Assembly (NCBI GenBank): GCA_037974335.1
Contig: CM075729.1
Coordinates: 111,210,437-111,274,436 of the forward strand
DNA: 64,000 bases
Reading direction: 5' to 3'
Source of the DNA: Prionace glauca
Taxonomy: Eukaryota > Chordata > Chondrichthyes > Carcharhiniformes > Carcharhinidae
In this document: piece by piece, positions 10,682 through 19,429 of the stretch
How the letters are laid out: the number at the start of each line of letters is the position of its first letter
Position numbering within the stretch: position 1 is the first letter of the stretch
Notes under the pieces: model-generated
Told to the model about the DNA's origin: nothing
The model's database searches: none
Seen by the model: only the letters and a program-made list of their open reading frames with translations
Program-made: the position numbers and the translations under genes

Positions 10682-12144
10682 GAAAAGGTGATAGAAAAGG
10701 TGAAGGCTCATGGGATACAAGGCCAGGTATGTAGATGGGTGAAGAACTGGCTTGGGAGGAGAAGACAGCGGGTAGTAGTGGAGGGCTCCTTTTCCAATTG
10801 GAGGTCTGTCACCAGTGGGGTGCCGCAGGGCTCGGTACTAGGACCTCTACTATTTGTAGTATACATTAATGACTTGGAAGAGGGGGTAGATGGTGTGATC
10901 AGCAAATTTGCTGATGACACTAAGTTGGTTGGATTGGCGGGTACTGAGGAGCAGTGCCTGGCAATGCAACAGGACATAGATAGGCTGGTAGATTGGGCAG
11001 ATAGATGGCAAATGGAATTTAATCCGGAGAAATGCGAGGTGATGCACTTGGGCCGGAATAATGTGGAAGGGAGTTATATGATAAAAGGTAGAACTATCCG
11101 GAGTATAGATACGCAGAGAGACCTGGGGGTGCAGGTACACAAGTCCCTGAAGGTGTCGGTGCAGGTGCAGAATGTGATGAGGAAAGCGTATGGCATGTTA
11201 GCCTTCATAGGAAGGGGTATAGAATATAAGAGTAGGAGTCTGATGTTGCAGTTGTATAGAACGTTGGTTAGGCCTCACCTGGAGGACTGCGTCCAGTTCT
11301 GGTCGCCGTACTACCGGAAGGATGTAGAGATCCTGGAGAGAGTGCAGAGGAGATTTACCAGGATGTTGCCTGGTATGGAAGGGCTGTCTTACGAGGAAAG
11401 ATTGAACGCACTTGGGCTGTTTTCCCTTGAGAGACGTCGGCTGAGGGGGGATTTGATAGAGGTTTATAAGATTATGAAGGGGACAGATAGAGTAGATGGT
11501 GATAAGCTTTTTCCGCTATTAGAAATGGATAGAACGAGGGGTCACGGGCTTAGGGTGAGGGGGGCTAGATATAAGACTAATGTTAGAGGGCAGTTTTTCA
11601 CACAAAGGGTAGTGGGGATGTGGAATGCACTGCCGAGTGAGGTGGTGGAAGCAGGCACGCTAGGGTTGTTCAAGAGTCACTTGGACAGCCACATGAGCAG
11701 TTTACATATAGGGGGATATAGCAGGCCTTATTAAGCATTGTAGGCTTGGGGTCAGTTTAGTCTCAGGGGTATAGAGTCTTTAATAATGAAATTTTTATCC
11801 ACAGGCACTTACCATCTCGAGGGCATCATGGCAGCACAGAGGTTATCTCTGTTGCTGTGCGGACACATGGAGTTGGGCCTGTGTCCGTGGGAGTTTGTGC
11901 GTTCTCCCCGTGGTTGCGTGGGTTTCCTCCGGGTGCTCCGGTTTCCTCCCACATCCCAAAAATGTGCTTTTAGGCTGATTGATTGGGTAACAAATTGTCC
12001 CTATATTGGACCTCCCTGATCCTCACACAGTAGGCATAGACTAGAGTCATGAATAGGTCACTGACCATGGGACGGCGGCGCGGGCTCGTTGGGCCGAAGG
12101 GCCTGTTTCCCGTGCTGTTTTGTTCTTTGTTCTTTGTTCTTTGT
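10682..12144 (+). mobile_element. CR1-like LINE inserted in MHC alpha3 exon
   Basis: A 5'-truncated LINE, antisense to the MHC gene, bounded by AATCA at 10,677-10,681 and 12,145-12,149. It carries a long open frame to 11,734 with RT motifs (GVPQGSVLGPLL, FADDTKLVG) and the CR1-type C-terminal region (YEERLNALGL, RGDLIEVYKIMKG, FFTQRVVGMWNALP). Its 3' UTR contains a SINE-like block (about 11,825-12,010) and ends with 'gggccgaagggcctg' and (TTCTTTG)n. The open frame and clean duplication suggest recent insertion. An open frame extending into flanking sequence at 10,544 is antisense MHC exon and not part of the element. Confidence 0.93.
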
Positions 12145-12260
12145 AATCACCACTCCGTCTCTCCAAAGATTCACCTCGACGGCCTGAGGGTAAAACCCGG
12201 TGACGGCACAGGACAGCCGGTTAGAATCACCCAGACGGGTAAAGGACACGACGGGGACAA
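12145..12260 (-). CDS. MHC class I exon 4, proximal alpha3 part
   Basis: After acceptor CTTTCAG it encodes VPVVSFTRLGDSNRLSCAVT and then GFYPQAVEVNLWRDGVVI, the first half of a C1-type Ig domain (LSCAVTGFYP with the first disulphide cysteine, then the W of VNLW). The frame then runs into the LINE 3' tail, adding foreign residues (TKNKEQ...) up to a stop at about 12,058. Confidence 0.93.
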
Positions 12261-12317
12261 CTGAAAGAGAAAGAAAGAGGAGTCAGTGCAGGAACCTCGA
12301 GATAGAGAGTCCCGGCA

Positions 12318-13427
12318 TCACCCCCTTCACCGACTCTCACTCCCCCCTCACTCACCGACTCTCACTCCCCTCTCACTCACCGACTCTCACTCCCCCCTCA
12401 CTCACCGACTCTCACTCCCCCCTCACTCACCGACTCTCACTCCCCCCCTCACTCATCGACTCTCACTCCCCCCTCACTCACCGACTCTCACTCCGCCCTC
12501 ACTCACCGACTCTCACTCCCCCCTCACTCACCGACTCTCACTCCCCCCTCACTCACCGACTCTCACTCCCCCCTCACTCACCGACTCTCACTCCCCCCTC
12601 ACTCACCGACTCTCACTCCCCCCTCACTCACCGACTCTCACTCCCCCCTCACTCACCGACTCTCACTCCCCCCTCACTCACCGACTCTCACTCCCCCCCT
12701 CACTCACCGACTCTCACTCCCCCCTCACTCACCGACTCTCACTCCCCCCTCACTCACCGACTCTCACACCCCCCCTCACTCACCGACTCTCACCCCCCCC
12801 TCACTCACCGACTCTCACTCCCCCCTCGCTCACCGACTCTCACTCACCGACTCTCACTCCCCCCTCATTCACCGACTCTCATTCCCCCCTCACTCACCGA
12901 CTCTCACTCCCCCTTCACTCACCGACTCTCACTCCCCCCTAACTCGCCGACTCTCACTCCCCCATCGCTCACCGACTCTCACTCGCCCCTCGCTCACCGA
13001 CTCTCACTCCCCCCTCACTCGCCGACTCTCACTCCCCCCTCCCTCACCAACTCTCACTCCCCCCTCGCTCACCGACTCTCACTCCCCCCTCACTCACCAA
13101 CTCTCACTCACCGACTCTCACTCCCCCCATCACTCACCGACTCTCACTCCCCCCTCACTCAGCGACTCTCACTCCCCCCTTACTCAGCGACTCTCACTCC
13201 CCCCTCATTCACCGACTCTCACTCCCCCCTCACTCACCGACTCTCACTCCCCCCTCACTCACCGACTCTCACTCCCCCTCACTCACCGACTCTCACTCCC
13301 CCCTCACTCACCGACAGTCACTCCCCCCCTCACTCACCAACTCTCACTCACCGACTCTCACTCCCCCCATCACTCACCGACTCTCACTCCCCCCTCACTC
13401 TCCGACTCTCACTCCCCCCTCACTCAC
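12318..13427. repeat. 25-bp minisatellite filling MHC intron 3
   Basis: About 43-44 units of roughly 25 bp (CGACTCTCACTCCCCCCTCA + CTCAC). It abuts the exon 3 donor at 13,427/13,428. On the gene strand each unit contains CGGTGAGTGAG, the same GTGAGTGAG that follows exon 3, and a few units carry the exact TTGGTGAGTGAG. Both strands stay partly open by composition; this is not coding. Confidence 0.95.
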
Positions 13428-13700
13428 CAACTCTCAATTCTCTCTGTCCGTACTCTAGGTATTTTCTCAGCCACTCGATACACTCCACCTCCAGGTAATG
13501 TTTCCATCGCTGGTTGTTGTCAGTCTGTTGGTCGCACCAGTTTTTGATGCTCCCTCCCCAAGACACTGGGGTCACCCACACCATGTGCTTCTTGTCAAAG
13601 CTGAGAACATCATGTCCGTCCCACCCATACTGGCTGAATTCATTTGTGGTTCCATCGTCTCTCAGGTCACAGCCAGTCATCAGCTGGTAAACATGGATCC
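13428..13700 (-). CDS. MHC class I exon 3, alpha2 domain
   Basis: 273 bp from GATCCACAG to GTTG|GTGAGT, phase 1. It starts GIHVYQLMTGCDL with the first alpha2 cysteine and ends VECIEWLRKYLEYGQRELRV with the second cysteine and the positions of Y159 and Y171. At the usual peptide-terminus contacts, 123 is V (WDGHDV) and the residue before W147 is N rather than K; an extra cysteine follows that W (NWCDQQ). Confidence 0.95.
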
Positions 13701-14013
13701 CTGTGGATCAGAAACACAAACAGCCAATCAGAGACAGTCCCAATGGGTGATCCCACCTGCACAGTCAATCAGAACCAATCTCACTAGGTAATCACATCTC
13801 ACCAGCCAATCAACATCAACTACTCTGTCCCCTCCCCCACTCACACAGCCAATCAGAGCCAGCCTCAATCCCTCCACACATTCACAGCCAATCACATTTC
13901 CTGTCACATCTCCAATCGCAGCCAATCAGCCTCTGGCTCCCGGTTCCTGATCCACTCTGGTTTTCTCCTCATTCCCACCTGGATCCCCGGGTGCTGGGAG
14001 AGTGAGCACTTAC
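13701..14013 (-). other. MHC class I intron 2
   Basis: A 313-bp intron with repeated short 'cagccaatcagagcc' phrases (CCAAT-like, about six times between 13,722 and 13,930). These are probably a decayed tandem repeat rather than promoter sites. Confidence 0.6.
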
Positions 14014-14274
14014 CTCCTGGCTGGTTGCTGCGGGACATGAGGAGCGGAGTATCAGCTCTGAAATGCATCTCCTGCTCCTGTGCGAGGATCTTCTTCCTCT
14101 CCCAGGCTGTCGGATCCTCGCTCTCCACCATCCACTGCTCCCGGGGGATCAGCTCCCTCCGATCAGTGTCGTACATAACAAACTGGACACCGTCCACATA
14201 ACCGACACCCACAAACTCCGGGAGACCCGGGATCGGAGTAATTGCCGTGAAGAAATACCGGAGAGAGTGAGAGC
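14014..14274 (-). CDS. MHC class I exon 2, alpha1 domain
   Basis: 261 bp, acceptor TTTCAG and donor GGAG|GTAAGT, phase 1. It encodes GSHSLRYFFTAITPIPG, GVGYVDGVQFV and a helix ending MSRSNQPG. Y7 is kept, and position 84 is R as in most non-mammalian class I chains. The residue before the helix W (DPTAW) is A where classical chains have Y59. The position-86 glycosylation sequon is lost (NQP). Confidence 0.95.
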
Positions 14275-14326
14275 CTGAAATAGAGAGAGAGAGAATTCAG
14301 GATATACACCCTAAAAACACCAACAC

Positions 14327-14328
<2 letters not shown>

Positions 14329-14362
<34 letters not shown>
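14329..14362. repeat. (CA)n microsatellite
   Basis: Uninterrupted CA dinucleotides in MHC intron 1 just upstream of the alpha1 exon. Confidence 0.95.
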
Positions 14363-14365
<3 letters not shown>

Positions 14366-14440
14366 TCGGGGCATGAACCCCAAAACACTGATTCCAAACT
14401 GAGAGCAAAACCTCCACCCAGCCTGGCATTGCCCCTCTCA

Positions 14441-15148
14441 CACCCCATCACTCACTGACCCAGGGTTAATGCCCCAGTACCCAGCCTGTCATTGCCCCTC
14501 TCACACCCCATCACTCACTGACCCAGGGTTAATACCCCAGTACCCAGCCTGGCATTGCCCCTCTCACACCCCATCACTCACTGACCCAGGGTTAATACCC
14601 CAGTACCCAGCCTGGCATTGCCCCTCTCACACCCCATCACTCACTGACCCAGGGTTAATACCCCAGTACCCAGCCTGTCATTGCCCCTCTCACACCCCAT
14701 CACTCACTGACCCAGGGTTAATACCCCAGTACCCAGCCTGTCATTGCCCCTCTCACACCCCATCGCTCACTGACCCAGGGTTAATGCCCCAGTACCCAGC
14801 CTGTCATTGCCCCTCTCACACCCCATCACTCACTGACCCAGGGTTAATGCCCCAGTACCCAGCCTGGCATTGCCCCTCTCACACCCCATCACTCACTGAC
14901 CCAGGGTTAATACCCCAGTATCCAGCCTGGCATTGCCCCTCTCACACCCCATCACTCACTGACCCAGGGTTAATACCCCAGTACCCAGCCTGTCATTGCC
15001 CCTCTCACACCCCATCACTCACTGACCCAGGGTTAATGCCCCAGTACCCAGTCTGGCATTGCCCCTCTCACACCGAATCACTCACTGACCCAGGGTTAAT
15101 ACCCCAGTACCCAGCCTGGCATTGCCCCTCTCACACCCCATCACTCAC
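14441..15148. repeat. 63-bp minisatellite in MHC intron 1
   Basis: About 11 head-to-tail 63-bp units (GACCCAGGGTTAATACCCCA, then GTACCCAGCCTGGCATTGCC and CCTCTCACACCCCATCACTCACT). The array runs directly into the exon 1 donor: the genuine site is CTGCAG|GTGAGTGATGGGG and each unit has TCAGTGAGTGATGGGG. The unit length, a multiple of three, keeps one frame open for 321 codons; not coding. Confidence 0.95.
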
Positions 15149-15212
15149 CTGCAGACACCTCTCCACACAGAAGGACCAGCTCTATCAATCCAATCATTGC
15201 TGCTTCCCTCAT
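15149..15212 (-). CDS. MHC class I exon 1, signal peptide
   Basis: 64 bp starting at ATG 15,210-15,212 and ending CTGCAG|GTGAGT in phase 1, the standard class I exon 1 size. It encodes a hydrophobic leader (MREAAMIGLIELVLLCGEVS) with A-G at the probable cleavage area, leading into GSHSLRY in exon 2. Confidence 0.92.
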
Positions 15213-15306
15213 GTTGGGGAAACATTTGGAGGAAACTCTTTTTCGAAGAAAGGCCATTTTCTCAACTCACTCCTTCCGTGTTTCCCTGTTTACACTGAGC
15301 CTCAAT

Positions 15307-15403
15307 CTGATTGGACACAAAATAGGACTGAACCAATCGAAATAAAGAGATTCAGTGAGTCATCAGTCTCCGGCAGAATAGACACAAACAGGGCGAGAAA
15401 CTG
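15307..15403 (-). promoter_or_regulatory. Candidate MHC class I promoter with SXY-like module
   Basis: On the gene strand, upstream of the ATG, are an ISRE-like CAGTTTCTCG (15,394-15,403), an X1-like GCCGGAGAC, an X2-like TGATGACTCAC (15,355-15,365), a Y-box-like CGATTGGTT about 18 bp further, and a CCAATCAG (15,307-15,314). Order and spacing resemble the vertebrate class I promoter (interferon element, then X2-Y). Motif matches only; no obvious TATA box. Confidence 0.4.
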
Positions 15404-15449
15404 CCTCAATGTTGAGAATTGCCCAATCAGCTAACTATAGTCCATTCTC

Positions 15450-15850
15450 CCATGGTGGTGCAGTGGTTAGCACAGTTGCCTCACAATATGAGGGACTTGG
15501 GTTCAAATCTAGCCTTGGATCACTGTGTGGAATTTCCACATTTTCCCCATGTGTACATGGCTTTCCTCTGGGTGCTCCAGTTTCCTCCCACACTCTGAAA
15601 TGGCTTGGTTAGGTGATTCGTGAAAAGTCTGACAACACCAGGTTTCAATCCAACCGATTTATTTGATAGTAAACACACTAGCTTTCGGGTTAGCCCCTTT
15701 GTCAGGTGAAACCTGGTGTTGTCAGACTTTTTACTGTGTTTCCCCCAGTCCAACACCAGCATATCCACATCATTTAGGCGATTAGGCCATACCAAATTGC
15801 CCTTCACAGTCCCAAGATCTGTGCGTCAGAGGATTAGCCGTGGTAAATAC
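15450..15850 (+). repeat. tRNA-derived SINE split by a Penelope-like fragment
   Basis: The head 'ggtggtgcagtggttagcac' to 'cctcccacactctgaaatgg' is followed by the 155-bp insert at 15,619-15,773, and the SINE resumes with 'aggcgattaggccatacc'. The TTAGGYGATT stretch is present on both sides of the insert. Confidence 0.8.
15619..15773 (+). mobile_element. Foldback Penelope-like 3'-end copy
   Basis: It starts 'cgtgaaaagtctgacaacac', runs to 'ccctttgtcaggtgaa', then reverses into 'cctggtgttgtcagactttt' and ends 'ccagcatatccacatcat'. A 10-bp TTAGGYGATT duplication flanks it (15,609-15,618 and 15,774-15,783, one mismatch). Confidence 0.75.
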
Positions 15851-15984
15851 ATAGGGCTACAGTGATACAGTCAGAGTGAAGGTGCTCTGTCTGAGAGTTA
15901 GGCTGAATGGACACTTTCATTAGTGACCAGAATGAATGAGCTGAAGGGAGTTTGACATAGGGACAGAGGGATGGATGTTTGAGC

Positions 15985-16270
15985 GAACCATTCAATTAGA
16001 TCATCACTAGTCTGAACTCCAATTTCTGACAATAACCCATACCCTGAGATATCATTACCCAATAAAAATCTATCACTCTCACATTTTAAAGCTCCAATTG
16101 TTCACAATTTTTGGTGGAGAGACTGGATGTGGATTCCAGACTATCGCATCATTTTAACATTATAAGAAGATCTCCCCTCAAAATTCTAAACTCTCTGGAA
16201 TAAAAAATAAGTTTATACAACCCTTCAAACTTTATCCTTTAGTTTAAATCCCTATCCTCTGAAGTGCATC
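15985..16270 (-). mobile_element. CR1-like LINE fragment
   Basis: Complement of CR1-type coding sequence: 'agatctcccctcaaaattct' and 'ctctggaataaaaaataag' correspond to the RGDLIE/SLERRR region. Decayed. Confidence 0.5.
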
Positions 16271-16349
16271 TTGACATAGGAAAACTTTATTGTCCATTGT
16301 CAGTGTTGGAGAGTTGGAGGTATTATTTTTGCAGGAATATAGGATTGGT

Positions 16350-16990
16350 TAATAAGAACATAAGAACAAGGAGCAGGAATAGGAACTCTGGCCCCTCGAG
16401 CCTGCTCTGCCATTCAATAAGATCATGGCTGCTCAGCTCCACTTACCCACCTGCTCACCACAACGCTTTGACAAAGGGCTTTGACAAAGGGTCATCTGGA
16501 CTCGAAACATCAACTCTCTTTACTCTCCTTACAGGTGCTGCCAGACCTACTGAGATCTTCCAGTGTTTTCTCTTTTGGCACCATAATTCTTAATTCCTTT
16601 ACTGATCAAAAATGTATCTATCCTTGTCTTAAAAACATTCAATGAGGTAGCATCAACTGCTTCACTGGGCAGGGAATTCCACAGGTTCACAACCATTTGG
16701 GTGATGAAGTTCCTCCTCAACTCAGTCCTAAATCTGCTCCATCTGATTTTGAGGCCATTTCCCCTCACTCTTTGTTTTCTGATAATTAACCAATTCTCTA
16801 TCCATGCTAATACATTATCCATAACACAGTGCACCTTTATCATATGCTGTAGTCTTTGGTGTGGCACCTTGTCAAATGCTTTCTGGAAATCAAGAACCAC
16901 CACATCCACAGATTCCCCATTGTCCACTGTGCATGTGGGGTCCGCCAAAGAATTCCACCAAATTAATTAAACATGACCTGGCCTTCATGA
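16350..16990 (-). mobile_element. CR1-like LINE, internally rearranged
   Basis: The 3' end is at the left (TAAGAACATAAGAAC tail). The encoded protein has VVVLDFQKAFDKVPHQRLQH (RT) joined directly to LKIRWSRFRTELRRNFITQM (C-terminal), so the middle is missing. About 100 bp of another repeat (16,462-16,570, 'tttgacaaagggtcatctgg') is inserted near the tail. Confidence 0.75.
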
Positions 16991-17194
16991 ACCCATGCTG
17001 CATTTACCCAATGGGGCAATTTACATCCAGATGTCAAATAGAGAAGAAACATTGATTTGGCATAAATGGGCCATTTTCAAGTTGGCCGGCTCTGGTTAGT
17101 GGAGTGTCACTAGGATCAGTGCTCGGACAATCAGCCGTTTACAATCTACAGTCTTGACTCAGGCCAAGAAGATAGGTGTAGTGTATCTAAACTT

Positions 17195-17645
17195 GCAGTG
17201 CCCTCAAAGCTCGGTGCAAAGAAGGAAGGATTAAATTGGTTAGGATTGTATTCATTGGGGTCTAGAAGAATGAGGAGGATAGCACAGAAACTTATAAAAT
17301 TCAAAGAGGCCTCTACAAGGTAGATCCAGGAAGGATGTTCCCAATGATGGGGGAGTCCAGAACCAGGGATTATCATCTGAGGATACAAGGTAAACCATTG
17401 AGGACTGAGATTAGGAGAAATTTCTTCAGCCAGAGAATGGTAAGCCTTTGGAATTCACTATTGCAGGCAGCAGTTGGGGACCAAACAGTGTAAATTTTCA
17501 AGAAACAGTTAGATATAGCATTGGGGCAAAGGGAATCAAAGGATATGTGAGAAGGTTGGATTGAGTTGGAAAATCAGCCATGAATGAATGAATGGCAGAG
17601 CAGGTTTGATGGGCTGAATGGCCTGTTCCTGCTCCTATTTTCTGA
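17195..17645 (+). mobile_element. CR1-like LINE 3' fragment, older
   Basis: Carries recognisable 'agaaatttcttcagccagag', 'ggaattcactattgcaggca' and the 3' UTR phrase 'gatgggctgaatggcctgtt'. Frame not maintained. Confidence 0.65.
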
Positions 17646-18107
17646 GTTTCGATGAAATACAAACTGTTGGAGGATTAGAGAGCTGCAAAGAGATTTGGAT
17701 AAGTTAAGTGAATGGGCTGCAAGATGGCAGATGGAGTGTAACAGGGGATCAGTTACACTGTGTCTCCTGCCAGCACAATATGGCCCTCTGCGCATTCACA
17801 CTGGTCCATACAGTCATCACTCTCATTAACCCAGCCTGACAGAAGGCCTTTAATTTGAACCATGTCCCTCTTTCCTTCATAGAATCCCACTTTGTTATAC
17901 TGTACAAGGGAGTAGTAAAGAGAGGGTGGAGTGAGAGACAGAGACAGAGTGAGTTGTGGCTGTGAGACACAGGTTGTAGAACATAGTATTGGTTTCAGGA
18001 AACCTTGCAAAGTCTGTTTTTTTTTACTTAAAACTCTTCTATCAAAGAGACAGAAGATGCAAACTGATCTCTTGGTGATATTGGAGACAAGCACAGTATT
18101 AATCTAA
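17646..18107. other. No recognised feature
   Basis: Starts with a short LINE-like phrase (17,690-17,750, 'gaatgggctgcaagatggca'). The rest shows no gene or repeat I can name. Confidence 0.35.
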
Positions 18108-18410
18108 AGTAAAGTTAAAGTTTATTTATTGTCACAAGTAGGCTTTCATTCACACTGCAATGAAGTGACTGTAAAAATCCCCCAGTCACCACTCTCTGGC
18201 ACCTGTTCAGGTACACTGCAAGAGAATTCAGCATGGATAATGCACCTAACCAGGTGTCTTTTGGACTGTAGGAGGAAACCAGAGCATCCGGAGGAAACCC
18301 ACACTGACATGGGGAGAACATGCAAACTCCACACAGACAGTGACCAAAGCCAGGAATCAAACCCAGGTCCCTGGCACTGTGAGGCCACAGTGCTAACCGC
18401 TACACCTCGT
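18108..18410 (-). repeat. tRNA-derived SINE (shark HE1-like)
   Basis: Nearly complete minus copy: 'gtttatttattgtcacaagt' tail side to 'ggaatcaaacccaggtccct' and 'cacagtgctaaccgctacac' head side. Confidence 0.85.
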
Positions 18411-18835
18411 TCCTCCCTAATTTCACACTCAGCCTCTCTGATCTATTGTAGTCGATGCACGTTTCAGACACAAATGCATTTTGAAATGAATGATTGTGTG
18501 TAAGGGTATTTCTGAGAACAGGGCACATTTATTTCCTTATTAATTCAGATGTAATGAAGTGAGACAGTTTTATCTGTGGGCCCAGTGAATGCACATTGCA
18601 CAACACTTCTGTGTTTGAGCTGAAATGTTGCTTCCTATTTCACATGATTAGAAATCACTACAACTGCTCGTATGTGGCAAAGAACAGAGTTGCTAGGGAG
18701 AGGGTGTGGCAGGGACAGAGCGGGGGGGAGCGGGGGAGTGGTGCTATGCAACTTTGCTAGCATAGATTGAAAAGTAGAACACTTACTAAAAATTAGAGAC
18801 CTATGTGTACTCCACAAGGAACACACAAATTCTTC
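18411..18835. other. No recognised feature
   Basis: Between two SINEs. G-rich run at 18,719-18,738. Nothing else seen. Confidence 0.35.
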
Positions 18836-19165
18836 CAGGTAGAATCATAGAATCCCTGCAGTGCAGAAAGAGGTCATTCAGTCCATTGATTCTCCAACAG
18901 AATATCTTCCCCAGTCACTATACCCGTAATCCCACATTTACATGGGTAATTCCCCAAACCAATACATCTTGGAACACTGAGAGGAAATTTAGCATGGCCA
19001 ATCCTAACCAGTGGGAGGAAACTGGATCACCCAGATGAAACCCACACAGACATGGGGAGAAACTGCAAACACCACACAGTCACCCTCGGCTAGAATTGAA
19101 CCCTGGTCCCTGGCACTATGGGGGGCAGCAATGTTAACCACTGTGCCAAAGTGCCCACCATTCAA
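18836..19165 (-). repeat. tRNA-derived SINE, longer subfamily
   Basis: Begins 'tagaatcatagaatccctgc' and ends 'ggcactatggggggcagcaa'/'ttaaccactgtgccaaagtg'. Same subfamily as 2,953-3,300. Confidence 0.8.
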
Positions 19166-19294
19166 TATGCAATCAGGAAACAAATAGTTCTTTGATGTTG
19201 CAAAGGGATTGGAGAACAGGATTAAGAATTCTTGTCACAAACGTAAAGACCATTACTAACACCACACCTGCAATTCTGTGTCAATATTTTCCTG

Positions 19295-19361
19295 ATGTGG
19301 GTTTGCCGGCGTTGGACTAAATAAATCGGTTGGACTAAAACCTGGTGTTGTCAGACTTTTT
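19295..19361 (-). mobile_element. Minimal 67-bp Penelope-like end copy
   Basis: Bounded by a perfect 14-bp duplication TCAATATTTTCCTG (19,281-19,294; 19,362-19,375). On the minus strand it starts AAAAGTCTGACAACACC and ends CGCCGGCAAACCCACAT, joined through the repeated word TAGTCCAAC. The outer ends match the larger copies at 51.7 and 59.7 kb. Confidence 0.8.
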
Positions 19362-19429
19362 TCAATATTTTCCTGGCAGACGTATAGAGGATGTTTCCTT
19401 CTCTCAATCTTGAAGCAATCGGGATTTTC

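Larger units (their letters stand above)
7390..15212 (-). pseudogene. MHC class I heavy chain, alpha3 exon split by LINE
   Basis: Class I heavy chains present peptides or other ligands at the cell surface with beta2-microglobulin. Seven coding exons read in order on the minus strand: leader 15,149-15,212, alpha1 14,014-14,274, alpha2 13,428-13,700, alpha3 10,529-10,676 plus 12,145-12,260, transmembrane 8,371-8,472, cytoplasmic 7,745-7,777 and 7,390-7,436. Every junction has GT/AG and phase 1, and without the insert the exons total 347 codons plus stop. Both Ig cysteines (LSC, YSC), the alpha2 pair (TGCDL, VECIEW) and a class I tail (GKSDYNPAK, SDGGDSSSRSSTST) are present. A CR1-like LINE (10,682-12,144) divides alpha3. 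The genomic copy as written cannot encode a normal full-length chain unless splicing avoids the insert, so I call it a pseudogene or disrupted allele. It is an elasmobranch-type class I; the groove suggests non-classical. Confidence 0.9.

Noticed and set aside
10544-11734. A 396-codon chimeric gene
   Set aside because: The first codons are antisense MHC exon 4 and the rest is LINE reverse transcriptase; the chimera results from the insertion.
12200-13498. 432-codon and 218-codon plus-strand frames (SHSPLTHRLSLPP repeats)
   Set aside because: They lie in the intron 3 minisatellite, antisense to the MHC gene, and are open only because of the repeat.
13722-13930. Repeated CCAAT boxes as a promoter
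   Set aside because: They fall inside MHC intron 2 as part of a decayed tandem phrase 'cagccaatcagagcc', between two well-defined exons.
14469-15434. 321-codon plus-strand frame (PQYPACHCPSHTPSLTDPG repeats)
   Set aside because: 63-bp intron 1 array, antisense to the MHC gene; it also runs through exon 1 in antisense.
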